DNA of 64,000 bases from Murimonas intestini (GTDB lineage Bacteria > Bacillota > Clostridia > Lachnospirales > Lachnospiraceae), in the NCBI RefSeq assembly GCF_024622195.1, contig NZ_JANKBI010000001.1, forward strand, positions 813,112 through 877,111, in the 5' to 3' direction. Positions 8,566 through 15,545 of this stretch are shown one piece after another; within the stretch, counting starts at the first letter, position 1; every line of letters starts with the position of its first letter. The notes under the pieces were generated by a model that made no database searches, was not told the origin of the DNA, and saw only the letters and a list, made by a program, of their open reading frames with translations. Made by a program: the position numbers and the translations under genes.

Positions 8566-8931
8566 TTATCCAAGATGCTGATTCTCTGAAGCCCTTACAT
8601 ACCCTATAAAATGATTTCTGTAGAGGATTCTGAAATACTCAGCAAGTCTTCTGTATCCGGGGCCCTCCGCTCCTGAAAAATGCTTTTCCATGAGAAGGGC
8701 AATCTCATAGATACTTCGTTTTCCATCCATCTGCTTCCATGCAAAGCTGCCTGTCTCATCCAGTCTGATATGGCTTATGCCAGGCCTTTTAAACAGCTTT
8801 TGCGCTATCCAGTTATAGAACCCTCTGTTCACCATGTGCACTGTCACTATACCTTTTTCATCCAGATCCCATTCAAATCCAGGGTCCGGAACCGGTATAT
8901 AATCCAGATAATTATTTTCTTCTTTTTTCAT
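8566..8931 (-). CDS. PqqD-like peptide-binding (RRE-type) small protein
   Basis: A 121-residue protein resembling the PqqD / RiPP-recognition-element fold, with the family-like segment IRLDETGSFAWKQMDGKRSIYEIALLM at about residues 56-82. It lies 31 bp downstream of the OPT transporter gene and on the same strand, so the two form an operon. Such PqqD-like proteins are found next to OPT transporters in clostridia with no RiPP precursor or radical-SAM enzyme nearby, and none is visible here. A role in transporter function or regulation is inference. Confidence 0.75.
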   Translation of the reverse strand: MKKEENNYLDYIPVPDPGFEWDLDEKGIVTVHMVNRGFYNWIAQKLFKRPGISHIRLDETGSFAWKQMDGKRSIYEIALLMEKHFSGAEGPGYRRLAEYFRILYRNHFIGYVRASENQHLG

Positions 8932-8962
8932 TTCACATACCTCATATACTCCATTTTTAGTC

Positions 8963-10921
8963 TCATTTATTATCCACAGCCTCTGTCTTTTGCTTTTTCC
9001 AGAGCGAGAACTTCAGAAGACTGAAAACCAGCAATGCAAACGCCGCTATTCCCACAAGCTTTGCCGCCTCTTCTGACATCAGCCCCTCTGTAAAGGAGGA
9101 CAGCAGCGCACCCACATTCTCAGCCCCGCCAATTTTACTCGGGATAATCGCAAGCACTGCCAGCAGTATGCCGACAAGCCCCTCTCCAGCTATCAGCCCT
9201 GAACTGTACAGCACTCCTCCGTCGACTGACTCTTTCTTCTTATCATCACTTATATTCTTTTTCCTCTCAATGGCATATCTCACAAGACCCCCTGCCATCA
9301 TAGGTATACTGAGGTGGATAGGCAGGTAAAGGCCTACGGCAAACGGAAGCACCGGCACTCCCAGCACTTCTGCCGCCAACGCAGTAAACACGCCGATAAA
9401 GACCAGATTCCAGGGCAGATTTCCGTCCATCACTCCCTCCACGACCATTTTCATCAGTGTTGCCTGCGGCGCTGACAGCTCCGGCGACCCATACCCCCAG
9501 GCTGCATCAAGCAGATAGAGTATTCCTCCGATTGCCACTGCCGAAGCCAGTACACCTATGATCTCTCCTATCTGCTGCTTTTTCGGAGTCGCTCCCAGGA
9601 TATATCCTGACTTGAGATCCTGGGAGGTATCGCCTGCTATTGCTGCAATGATACAGATAACGGAGCCGATTGCAATAGCTGCCGTCATGCCGGCCCTTCC
9701 CCCCTGTCCCGCCGCTTTTAAGGCCACAGACGCTATCAGCAGGGTTGCTATAGCCATGCCCGACACCGGATTATTGCTGCTGCCTATGAGGCCCACCATG
9801 CGGGAGGAAACTGCTGCAAAAAAGAAACCAAAGACTACGATCATGAGGGCTCCAAAAAGATTCACCGGCACAGCTGGAAGAAGCCAGATGGCCGCAGCCA
9901 GCAGAAGTACACAGACTGCTATGACAGGCATTGGCAGATCCTGTTCTGTCCTGCTGCCGCCTTCCCCGCCCTTTCCAAATCCCTTCACAGCCTCCAGGAA
10001 AATGCGTGCTATAAGCGGAAGGGATTTTACAAGGCTTAATATTCCTCCACAGGCTACTGCTCCCGCCCCTATATATTTAATATAATTGCTCCATACTCCA
10101 AACGAGCCATGCTCTGCATAAATACTGCCTACAGACACATGTGCCGGAAACAGGATCGTCCCTGAGCCAAACAGTACAATGAGAGGCATCATCACAAACC
10201 ACGCTGTAATGCCCCCTGCCAGAAGATATGCAGAAATTCTCGGGCCGCAGATATATCCCACTCCGAGAAGCGCAGGGAGTACATCTGCTCCGATGCCTGC
10301 ACCTTTGTATATTGGTATCTCATAATGGACTTCACTGGGAAACAGCTTCAGTCCGTCTGCAATAAATTTATATACTGCAGAGATTCCCAGACCAGCAAAT
10401 ACCGCCGAAGCCCTGGAGCCTCCCCGCTCACCTGCCAGGATCACCTCCGCACATGCAGTTCCCTCAGGATATGGCAGAACGCCGTGTTCCTTTACAATAA
10501 GCGCTTTTCTCAGAGGAACCATAAATAAAACTCCCAGGGCTCCTCCTATAAATGCTATCAGGGCTATCTCTGTGACAGATGCAGCCTCCGTCCCCCATTC
10601 TCTGGCCCACAGAAAAAGTGCCGGAAGCGTGAATATTGCACCTGCAGCGACAGATTCCCCGGCAGAACCAATTGTCTGGACCATGTTATTTTCCAGGACT
10701 GAGTCTTTTTTCAAAATGACCCTGATAACTCCCATAGAAACTACTGCTGCCGGGATCGAGGCAGACACCGTCATCCCCACCCTGAGCCCCAGATATGCAT
10801 TTGCTCCTCCAAATGTTATTGCCAATATAATACCCAGCAGTATTGAAGTCCCGGTAAATTCAGGAACTGTTTTTTCAGCTGCTATAAATGGTTTAAAATT
10901 TTTATCTGAAATATCACCCAT
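8963..10921 (-). CDS. OPT family oligopeptide transporter
   Basis: A 652-residue polytopic membrane protein with about 14-16 hydrophobic segments. Its family motifs include AITFGGANAYLGLRVGMTVSASIPAA near residues 33-58, LPYPEGTACAEVILAGE near 149-165, and SSNNPVSGMA near 381. OPT proteins are secondary transporters of oligopeptides or metal chelates. The ribosome site (GAAGGAG) lies right next to a 27-bp palindromic insertion in the 5' leader, at 10940-10966. It forms an operon with the downstream PqqD-like gene. Confidence 0.95.
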   Translation of the reverse strand: MGDISDKNFKPFIAAEKTVPEFTGTSILLGIILAITFGGANAYLGLRVGMTVSASIPAAVVSMGVIRVILKKDSVLENNMVQTIGSAGESVAAGAIFTLPALFLWAREWGTEAASVTEIALIAFIGGALGVLFMVPLRKALIVKEHGVLPYPEGTACAEVILAGERGGSRASAVFAGLGISAVYKFIADGLKLFPSEVHYEIPIYKGAGIGADVLPALLGVGYICGPRISAYLLAGGITAWFVMMPLIVLFGSGTILFPAHVSVGSIYAEHGSFGVWSNYIKYIGAGAVACGGILSLVKSLPLIARIFLEAVKGFGKGGEGGSRTEQDLPMPVIAVCVLLLAAAIWLLPAVPVNLFGALMIVVFGFFFAAVSSRMVGLIGSSNNPVSGMAIATLLIASVALKAAGQGGRAGMTAAIAIGSVICIIAAIAGDTSQDLKSGYILGATPKKQQIGEIIGVLASAVAIGGILYLLDAAWGYGSPELSAPQATLMKMVVEGVMDGNLPWNLVFIGVFTALAAEVLGVPVLPFAVGLYLPIHLSIPMMAGGLVRYAIERKKNISDDKKKESVDGGVLYSSGLIAGEGLVGILLAVLAIIPSKIGGAENVGALLSSFTEGLMSEEAAKLVGIAAFALLVFSLLKFSLWKKQKTEAVDNK

Positions 10922-10931
10922 AATGTCTCTC

Positions 10932-10974
10932 CTTCATATGTTACTGTTCACTCCGTGACCAGTAACCTTCATAT
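10932..10974. mobile_element. 27-bp solo palindromic repeat with perfect 8-bp target duplication
   Basis: The unit at 10940-10966 is identical to the left-end hairpin of the 142-bp element at 6348. It begins GTTACTGTTCAC and ends GTGACCAGTAAC, forming a 12-base stem with one mismatch and a TCC loop. It is bounded on both sides by CTTCATAT (10932-10939 and 10967-10974). It therefore appears to have inserted as, or collapsed to, a minimal unit. The duplication overlaps the ribosome-binding site of the OPT gene, leaving the site intact with a hairpin directly upstream. Confidence 0.85.
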
Positions 10975-11005
10975 GCCATTACCTATATTATGGCCGAAAT
11001 AATTA

Positions 11006-11053
11006 TTGACATTCTTGGGAAGTTATGGTACTATAAAAACAGTAATAATTACT
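11006..11053 (+). promoter_or_regulatory. Rubrerythrin promoter with PerR/Fur-like palindrome
   Basis: TTGACA (11006-11011), a 17-bp spacer and TACTAT (11029-11034). The expected start point falls at the edge of AGTAATAATTACT (11041-11053), a perfect 13-bp palindrome around a central A. It resembles the ATAATnATTAT core of PerR boxes, and PerR control of rubrerythrin is well known in clostridia. The operator assignment is inference. Confidence 0.6.
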
Positions 11054-11077
11054 ATTTTATCAAAAGGAGGATTTTCT

Positions 11078-11614
11078 ATGGAATTAAAGGGCAGCAAAAC
11101 AGAGGCGAACTTATTAACAGCATTTTCTGGTGAAAGCCAGGCGAGAAACAAATATACATATTATGCCAGCCAGGCAAAAAAGGACGGTTATGTACAGATA
11201 GCAAATCTCTTTCAGGAGACAGCAGATAATGAAAAAGAGCATGCCAAAATGTGGTTCAAGCTTTTGCATGACGGAATCAAAGATACCGCTTCTAATTTAA
11301 AGGACGCGGCCGCCGGTGAAAATTATGAATGGACAGATATGTACGCAGGTTTTGCAAAGGTGGCAAAGGAAGAAGGCTTTGACAAAATCGCATACTTATT
11401 TGAAAAGGTTGCTGATATTGAAAAAACCCATGAAGAAAGATATTTGAAGCTTTTAGAGAATCTCGAGAGCGGCAAAGTATTTATTAAAGACGGACAGGTT
11501 GCATGGCAGTGCTCTAACTGCGGTCATATCCACTATGGTTATGAAGCTCCTGAAGTATGTCCTGTCTGCAGTCATCCAAAGGCCTATTTCCAGGTTAAAG
11601 CTGAAAATTATTAA
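11078..11614 (+). CDS. rbr: Rubrerythrin
   Basis: A 178-residue non-heme iron peroxidase that reduces hydrogen peroxide in anaerobes using electrons from rubredoxin or NADH systems. The ferritin-like diiron domain occupies residues 1-140, with ligands in SGESQAR, NEKEHAKMW and IEKTHEERY. The C-terminal rubredoxin-like iron site has two CxxC pairs (WQCSNCGHIH and EVCPVCSHPKAYF). The start at 11078 has AAGGAGGA 6 bp upstream. The stop codon forms the first three bases of the 8-bp target duplication of an inserted inverted-repeat element. Confidence 0.97.
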   Translation: MELKGSKTEANLLTAFSGESQARNKYTYYASQAKKDGYVQIANLFQETADNEKEHAKMWFKLLHDGIKDTASNLKDAAAGENYEWTDMYAGFAKVAKEEGFDKIAYLFEKVADIEKTHEERYLKLLENLESGKVFIKDGQVAWQCSNCGHIHYGYEAPEVCPVCSHPKAYFQVKAENY

Positions 11615-11691
11615 TACTCGTAACTGTTCATTGTTTTTGCACGGACTATGCAGCAAATCCACAGTCCTGCACTGAACATTTACTAATACTC
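11612..11691. mobile_element. 64-bp inverted-repeat element with perfect 8-bp duplication, at the rbr stop codon
   Basis: The element spans 11620-11683, starting GTAACTGTTCA and ending TGAACATTTAC (10 of 11 bases inverted-repeat). TAATACTC flanks it at 11612-11619 and 11684-11691. The interior folds through GGACT/AGTCC and TGCA/TGCA pairs and differs from the 142-bp copy, so this is a second sub-type sharing terminal sequence and duplication length. The first copy of the duplication supplies the rubrerythrin TAA stop. Confidence 0.8.
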
Positions 11692-11718
11692 CATTTATTC
11701 AGAGGGAAATTTTAAAAC

Positions 11719-11898
11719 ATGACACCAGGGATGAAAACACTTAAGCGTAAATTAAGCATAACTTTGGATTATACCGTTATTGATGAAATCAAGGAGCTGG
11801 CTGAAAAAGACGACAGGTCTGTTTCTCAGTATGTGAACCTGATTTTGAGAAGGCACCTGAAACAGCTGGAAAAAAAGAGAGAAGCTGAATCGAAATGA
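11719..11898 (+). CDS. Small ribbon-helix-helix (Arc/CopG-type) protein
   Basis: A 59-residue protein starting with MTPGMKTLKRKLSITLDYT. A basic beta strand (KRKLSITLDY) is followed by helix VIDEIKELAEKDD, a turn, and helix SVSQYVNLILRRHLKQLEKKRE. This is the ribbon-helix-helix layout of Arc/MetJ-type DNA-binding proteins. The ribosome site AGAGGGAA lies 11 bp upstream. There is no toxin gene beside it, so it is either a lone regulator or a remnant of an antitoxin pair. Confidence 0.65.
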   Translation: MTPGMKTLKRKLSITLDYTVIDEIKELAEKDDRSVSQYVNLILRRHLKQLEKKREAESK

Positions 11899-11936
11899 TA
11901 CTGCCTGATGTATATTTAAAATGAAGGGTATATGGT

Positions 11937-11960
11937 CAAAGTTCAGCCTTCTGAACTTTG
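11937..11960 (+). terminator. Terminator-like hairpin after the ribbon-helix-helix gene
   Basis: Perfect ten-base arms CAAAGTTCAG and CTGAACTTTG around a CCTT loop, followed by ATGGTTTTTG. It lies 38 bp after the stop codon. Confidence 0.6.
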
Positions 11961-11961
11961 A

Positions 11962-12078
11962 TGGTTTTTGACCCTCGCGGCAGCCGCCCAGGTCAGGCTT
12001 GCCTGATCCTGGTTCTTTGTCCGCGGAAACAAAGAGGCATTGCCTTGTATCATTTTAGATACAGGCAGTGCCTCTTTT
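11962..12078. other. Tandem foldback structures in the intergenic region
   Basis: Two structures fill the space before the convergent lipoprotein gene. The first is a nested foldback at about 11976-12025, with CGCGG/CCGCG outer arms and CCAGG-CAGGC/GCCTG-CCTGG inner arms. The second, at 12031-12078, is a long imperfect stem (AAAGAGGCA ... TGCCTCTTT) ending in TTTTAT, a likely terminator that may also stop transcription from the minus-strand lipoprotein gene. No reading frame is supported. Confidence 0.5.
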
Positions 12079-12178
12079 ATATCTATAGCATATTTCCCGG
12101 CTCTGTCATCTGCCTGGAGCAAACGATCTTTCAGCTATAGAATACACTTTCAAAGCCGTATCCTGCTTTACAGGCATC

Positions 12179-13171
12179 CTACTTGGCAGCTTTGACGGCA
12201 TACTCTGTGTTCACCAGTTTATCATAAGGGGCGCGCTGGCTCAATTCACCTGCATCCTCCAGGATATCCTGAAGCAGATTGAAACTTTCCTCTTCAAATA
12301 CCAGATTTTCTTTCCAGGTATTCTGATCATAATAACGTTTTACTATAGTCGTGATCGTCTCCAGGTCCGTCTCCTTAAACTGCGGTTCGATCACTTTTGC
12401 TATCTCTTCCGGAGTATGTGTATTTACATAGTCCATACCCTTCTGAAGTGCATTTGTAAATCCCTGGACAACTTCAGGATGCTTCTCCATAAAACTGGTT
12501 TTTGTACAATATGCCGTGTAGGGAACATATCCCGAATCCACACCAAGAGATGCCACCACATAACCGCTTCCCTCTTTTTCAAGGGTTGTCGCACCAGGTT
12601 CAAACTCAACAGTAAATTCTCCCTGGCCTCCTGAAAAAGCTGCAGCTGTTGATCCAAAATCAATACTCTGGTTAATATTCAAATCTGCTGCCGGATCAAT
12701 ACCATTCTGCTTTAAGATATACTCAAATACCATTTCGGGCATACCGCCCTTCCTGCCTCCCAGTACATCCTTCCCCTTCAGATCCTCCCACTTAAAACCG
12801 GGCATCACTTCCCTGGCCACCAGGAAATTTCCTGCCCGCTGAGTTAGCTGGGCAAAATTGACGGCAAAATCAGCCGCCCCTTCATTGTAGGCATAGATAG
12901 AAGCTTCACTGCCCATGAATCCGATATCTGCTTCGCCGGATACCACTGCCGACATGGTCTTATCCGCTCCAAATCCAGTTACCAGAGTCAGGTCGATTCC
13001 TTCCTCCTTAAAATACCCTTCTTCAATAGCTACGTACTGCGGCGCATAAAATATAGAATGTGCCACCTCATTTAAAGTTACCTTTTCCAAATCAGAACTT
13101 TTTTTACATCCGCCCAGTATGCCTGCGGCCCCTAACACTGCTATCAGGCCGTATGCTGTAAGCTTTTTCAT
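12179..13171 (-). CDS. ABC transporter substrate-binding lipoprotein, NMT1/SsuA-like
   Basis: A 330-residue lipoprotein. The ATG at 13169-13171 is chosen because GGAGGAG lies 5 bp upstream and it begins a proper signal sequence (MKKLTAYGLIAVLGAAG) ending in the lipobox ILGGC. The mature part is a two-lobe periplasmic-binding-type fold of the NMT1/SsuA/ThiY family. Indicators are VAHSIFYAPQYVAIEEGYF near the N-terminus and GEADIGFMGSEASIYAYNEG. Ligands in this family are sulfonates, nitrate, pyrimidine precursors or aromatic compounds. No permease or ATPase gene lies beside it, so the ligand cannot be inferred. Confidence 0.85.
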   Translation of the reverse strand: MKKLTAYGLIAVLGAAGILGGCKKSSDLEKVTLNEVAHSIFYAPQYVAIEEGYFKEEGIDLTLVTGFGADKTMSAVVSGEADIGFMGSEASIYAYNEGAADFAVNFAQLTQRAGNFLVAREVMPGFKWEDLKGKDVLGGRKGGMPEMVFEYILKQNGIDPAADLNINQSIDFGSTAAAFSGGQGEFTVEFEPGATTLEKEGSGYVVASLGVDSGYVPYTAYCTKTSFMEKHPEVVQGFTNALQKGMDYVNTHTPEEIAKVIEPQFKETDLETITTIVKRYYDQNTWKENLVFEEESFNLLQDILEDAGELSQRAPYDKLVNTEYAVKAAK

Positions 13172-13269
13172 AAAACTCCTCCGCTTCATACATAAATACT
13201 TTTCATCTACTATTGTATGAAGAAGCACGGCATTGGTGAATGTCCGTTAAACATTGAATTTGAACATAA

Positions 13270-13358
13270 AAAAGAGAACCACAAATGTCAGCTCACTTCC
13301 AATCCTTGCGGATTGTTTTATCTTTAGTAAAATACGCTGGCATCTGCGGTTCTCTTTT
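13270..13358. terminator. Structured intergenic region, terminator-like
   Basis: Outer arms AAAAGAGAACC (13270-13280) and GGTTCTCTTTT (13348-13358) pair perfectly and enclose CAATCC/GGATTG with a four-base loop (13300-13315). T-runs flank the outer stem on both strands. It lies downstream of the glycosyltransferase and upstream of the lipoprotein gene, so a terminator is the simplest reading. A structured leader of the lipoprotein gene is also possible. I do not recognise a known riboswitch. Confidence 0.55.
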
Positions 13359-13398
13359 AGTATTATAACCTTTTTCGACAAAAATATCAAGAATAAAT

Positions 13399-14349
13399 TT
13401 ATTTTTTTATTTCCTGGATTTCATGGTCTGTTCCCCGGATCGTGCGCGATATGAGATACCGGGGCCTCCCTTTTACTTCCTCATAGATTTTAGAGATATA
13501 ATAACCTATTATTCCAAGGCTGAACATGATGATGCTGCCTATGATGAGTACGAGGAGAATGACAGTTGTAAAGCCTTCTACTGCGTGTCCGCTGAAGTAT
13601 TTTATCAAGGTCTGGACTCCCAATATTAAGCCCACCAAAAAAACTAAACCTCCGGCAATCGTCACAAGCTGCATCGGCATTGTGGAAAATGCAACGATAT
13701 TTGTAATCGCATATTTAACAAGAGACCAGGTTGACCATTTTGATTCTCCTGCTTCTCTTTCCCTGACATCAAATTCAACCGAGGTTGTTCTATATCCCAC
13801 CCAAGAGGAAAGCGCTCTGAAAAAAGCGTTTCGTTCCGGCATAGCAAGCAGTGCTTCTACCGCTTTCCTGTCCATCAGCTTAAAGTCTGACGCTCTGGAC
13901 ATGTCCAGTTTAACAGCTTTAGACATCATTTTATAAAACAGTCCTGCGCTGGCTTTGTGAAGCACACTTTCCTTTCCTCTGCTTTTTTTAACCCCCTCAA
14001 CAACTTCGTATCCCTGCTCCCAGAATCTGTACATCTCCACTACTGTTTCCGGAGGATGCTGCAGATCACAGTCCATTACTACGCAGCAATCTCCGGCAGC
14101 ATTAGCCAGTCCCGCAAAAATAGCTGATTCTTTGCCGAAATTTCTTGAAAAATGTACTCCTGTTATTCTTTTATTTTGATTACAAATTTTCTCTATTTTA
14201 TTCCATGTCAGGTCTTTTGATCCGTCATCCACAAAGACCAGCTCATAGTCAATTTTTTCTTTTTCCATAAGCCCGCTGAGTACACCCGCTGTCTTATCAA
14301 TCATCTGCTCTTCATTATATGCAGGCAAAACTATGGACAATTTTGGCAT
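13399..14349 (-). CDS. GT2 polyprenyl-phosphate glycosyltransferase (DPM1/GtrB-like)
   Basis: A 316-residue GT-A glycosyltransferase with two C-terminal membrane helices (about 225-250 and 262-290). Visible motifs are LSIVLPAYNEEQMI at residues 4-17, FVDDGSKD near 39, MDCDLQHPPE near 92 (metal-binding DxD) and HFSRNFGKESAI near 67. Such enzymes load a sugar from a nucleotide donor onto undecaprenyl phosphate for use outside the cell. The C-terminal signature YISKIYEEVKGRPRYLI is shared with the second copy at 37223. It is divergently transcribed from the nucleotidyltransferase at 14505, which could supply a donor (inference). Confidence 0.92.
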   Translation of the reverse strand: MPKLSIVLPAYNEEQMIDKTAGVLSGLMEKEKIDYELVFVDDGSKDLTWNKIEKICNQNKRITGVHFSRNFGKESAIFAGLANAAGDCCVVMDCDLQHPPETVVEMYRFWEQGYEVVEGVKKSRGKESVLHKASAGLFYKMMSKAVKLDMSRASDFKLMDRKAVEALLAMPERNAFFRALSSWVGYRTTSVEFDVREREAGESKWSTWSLVKYAITNIVAFSTMPMQLVTIAGGLVFLVGLILGVQTLIKYFSGHAVEGFTTVILLVLIIGSIIMFSLGIIGYYISKIYEEVKGRPRYLISRTIRGTDHEIQEIKK

Positions 14350-14411
14350 ATCGATACTATCCTTTCTAGCTATATTTATTTTATATATTCCCAGTTTTAA
14401 CTAATGTTTTC

Positions 14412-14470
14412 ACTATACCACACTCTTTTTATTTTCGCAATTGTAATTCCGCATAGAAATATGCTATACT
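14412..14470. promoter_or_regulatory. Back-to-back divergent promoters with abutting -35 boxes
   Basis: Minus-strand promoter: TTGCGA (14435-14440), 17 bp, TATAGT (14412-14417), serving the glycosyltransferase. Plus-strand promoter: TTGTAA (14441-14446), 18 bp, TATACT (14465-14470), serving the nucleotidyltransferase. The two -35 boxes touch, so RNA polymerase binding at one should exclude the other. Confidence 0.7.
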
Positions 14471-14504
14471 ATTTACACTAATTACGTTTGAAGGAGAAAT
14501 TATT

Positions 14505-15425
14505 ATGAAAAACACGACACTTGTAATCATGGCTGCTGGCATAGGAAGCCGGTTCGGCGGCGGAATCAAGCAACTGGAGCCTGTAGGCCCAAATGGTGAA
14601 ATCATCATGGATTATTCTATCCACGATGCCCTGGAAGCAGGATTTAATAAAATTGTCTTTATTATACGAAAAGACCTTGATAAAGACTTCCGCGAGATTA
14701 TTGGAAACCGTATAGAAAAAATTGCTGACGTTGCCTACGCATACCAGGAACTTGACAACCTTCCTGATGGCTTTACAAAACCAGCGGATCGCACCAAACC
14801 CTGGGGTACAGGACAGGCTATCCTCGTCTGCCAGGACATTGTAAAAGAGCCTTTTGCAGTTATCAATGCTGACGATTATTACGGAAAAGAGGCCTTTGTA
14901 AAGATCCACGATTACCTGATCAGCATGCAGCCTTCCAAAGATAAATTTAATTTCTGCATGGCCGGTTTTATATTAGGCAACACTTTAAGTGATAATGGAA
15001 GTGTGACAAGAGGCATATGTGAAATTGACAGCGAAAACCATCTTCTGAATGTAAACGAAACCCATGATATTATTAAAACTGAAGACGGAGCTGCTGTAAT
15101 GAATGCGGACGGCACAACCGCCCCGCTTGACCCTCAGAGCCACGTATCCATGAATATGTGGGGATTCACTCCTGATCTTTTCCCGGTTCTGGAAGAGGGC
15201 TTTATTGAATTTCTGGGTTCTCTCTCAGCTGATGACCTGAAGAAGGAATACCTGCTGCCAATCATAGCAGACCAGCTGATAAAGAATGGCCGTGCCCAGG
15301 TGACACTGCTTGAAACGAATGATAAATGGTTCGGCGTCACTTATAAAGAAGACAAGGCCTCTGTAACAGCTGCCATAAAAGACCTCATTGAAAAAGGTGT
15401 TTATCCGGCGAAATTATTTGCTTAA
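14505..15425 (+). CDS. Sugar-phosphate nucleotidyltransferase family protein
   Basis: A 306-residue GT-A-fold NTP-transferase. The N-terminal TLVIMAAGIGSRFGGGIKQLEPVGPNGE carries the nucleotide-binding GxGxRF and the Lys of the pyrophosphorylase signature. INADDYYGKEAF near residue 126 supplies the metal-binding aspartates. It lacks the left-handed beta-helix of GlmU-type enzymes. The exact sugar-1-phosphate is unknown. The ribosome site GAAGGAG precedes the ATG. A bidirectional terminator follows. Confidence 0.85.
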   Translation: MKNTTLVIMAAGIGSRFGGGIKQLEPVGPNGEIIMDYSIHDALEAGFNKIVFIIRKDLDKDFREIIGNRIEKIADVAYAYQELDNLPDGFTKPADRTKPWGTGQAILVCQDIVKEPFAVINADDYYGKEAFVKIHDYLISMQPSKDKFNFCMAGFILGNTLSDNGSVTRGICEIDSENHLLNVNETHDIIKTEDGAAVMNADGTTAPLDPQSHVSMNMWGFTPDLFPVLEEGFIEFLGSLSADDLKKEYLLPIIADQLIKNGRAQVTLLETNDKWFGVTYKEDKASVTAAIKDLIEKGVYPAKLFA

Positions 15426-15485
15426 AAATAATGTTAAATTAAGTATGATCAATTAGAACCATTAAATGCACAGAAAAGCACCTTA

Positions 15486-15539
15486 AAAATCCCATGAGTA
15501 TTATGGAATGAATTAAATTTCCATACTTCATGGGATTTT
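15486..15539. terminator. Bidirectional terminator
   Basis: AAAATCCCATGA and TCATGGGATTTT form the outer stem, continued by ATGGAA/TTCCAT, between the convergent nucleotidyltransferase and LytTR genes. T- and A-rich tails serve both directions. Confidence 0.8.
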
Positions 15540-15545
15540 ATCTGT

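Noticed and set aside
9558..10085. 175-residue antisense frame within the OPT transporter gene
   Set aside because: Lies entirely opposite a clear conserved gene, with no start signals.
13270..13358. Possible thiamine or guanidine riboswitch upstream of the NMT1-like lipoprotein
   Set aside because: None of the conserved core sequences of those riboswitches is present. The flanking T-runs fit a terminator better.
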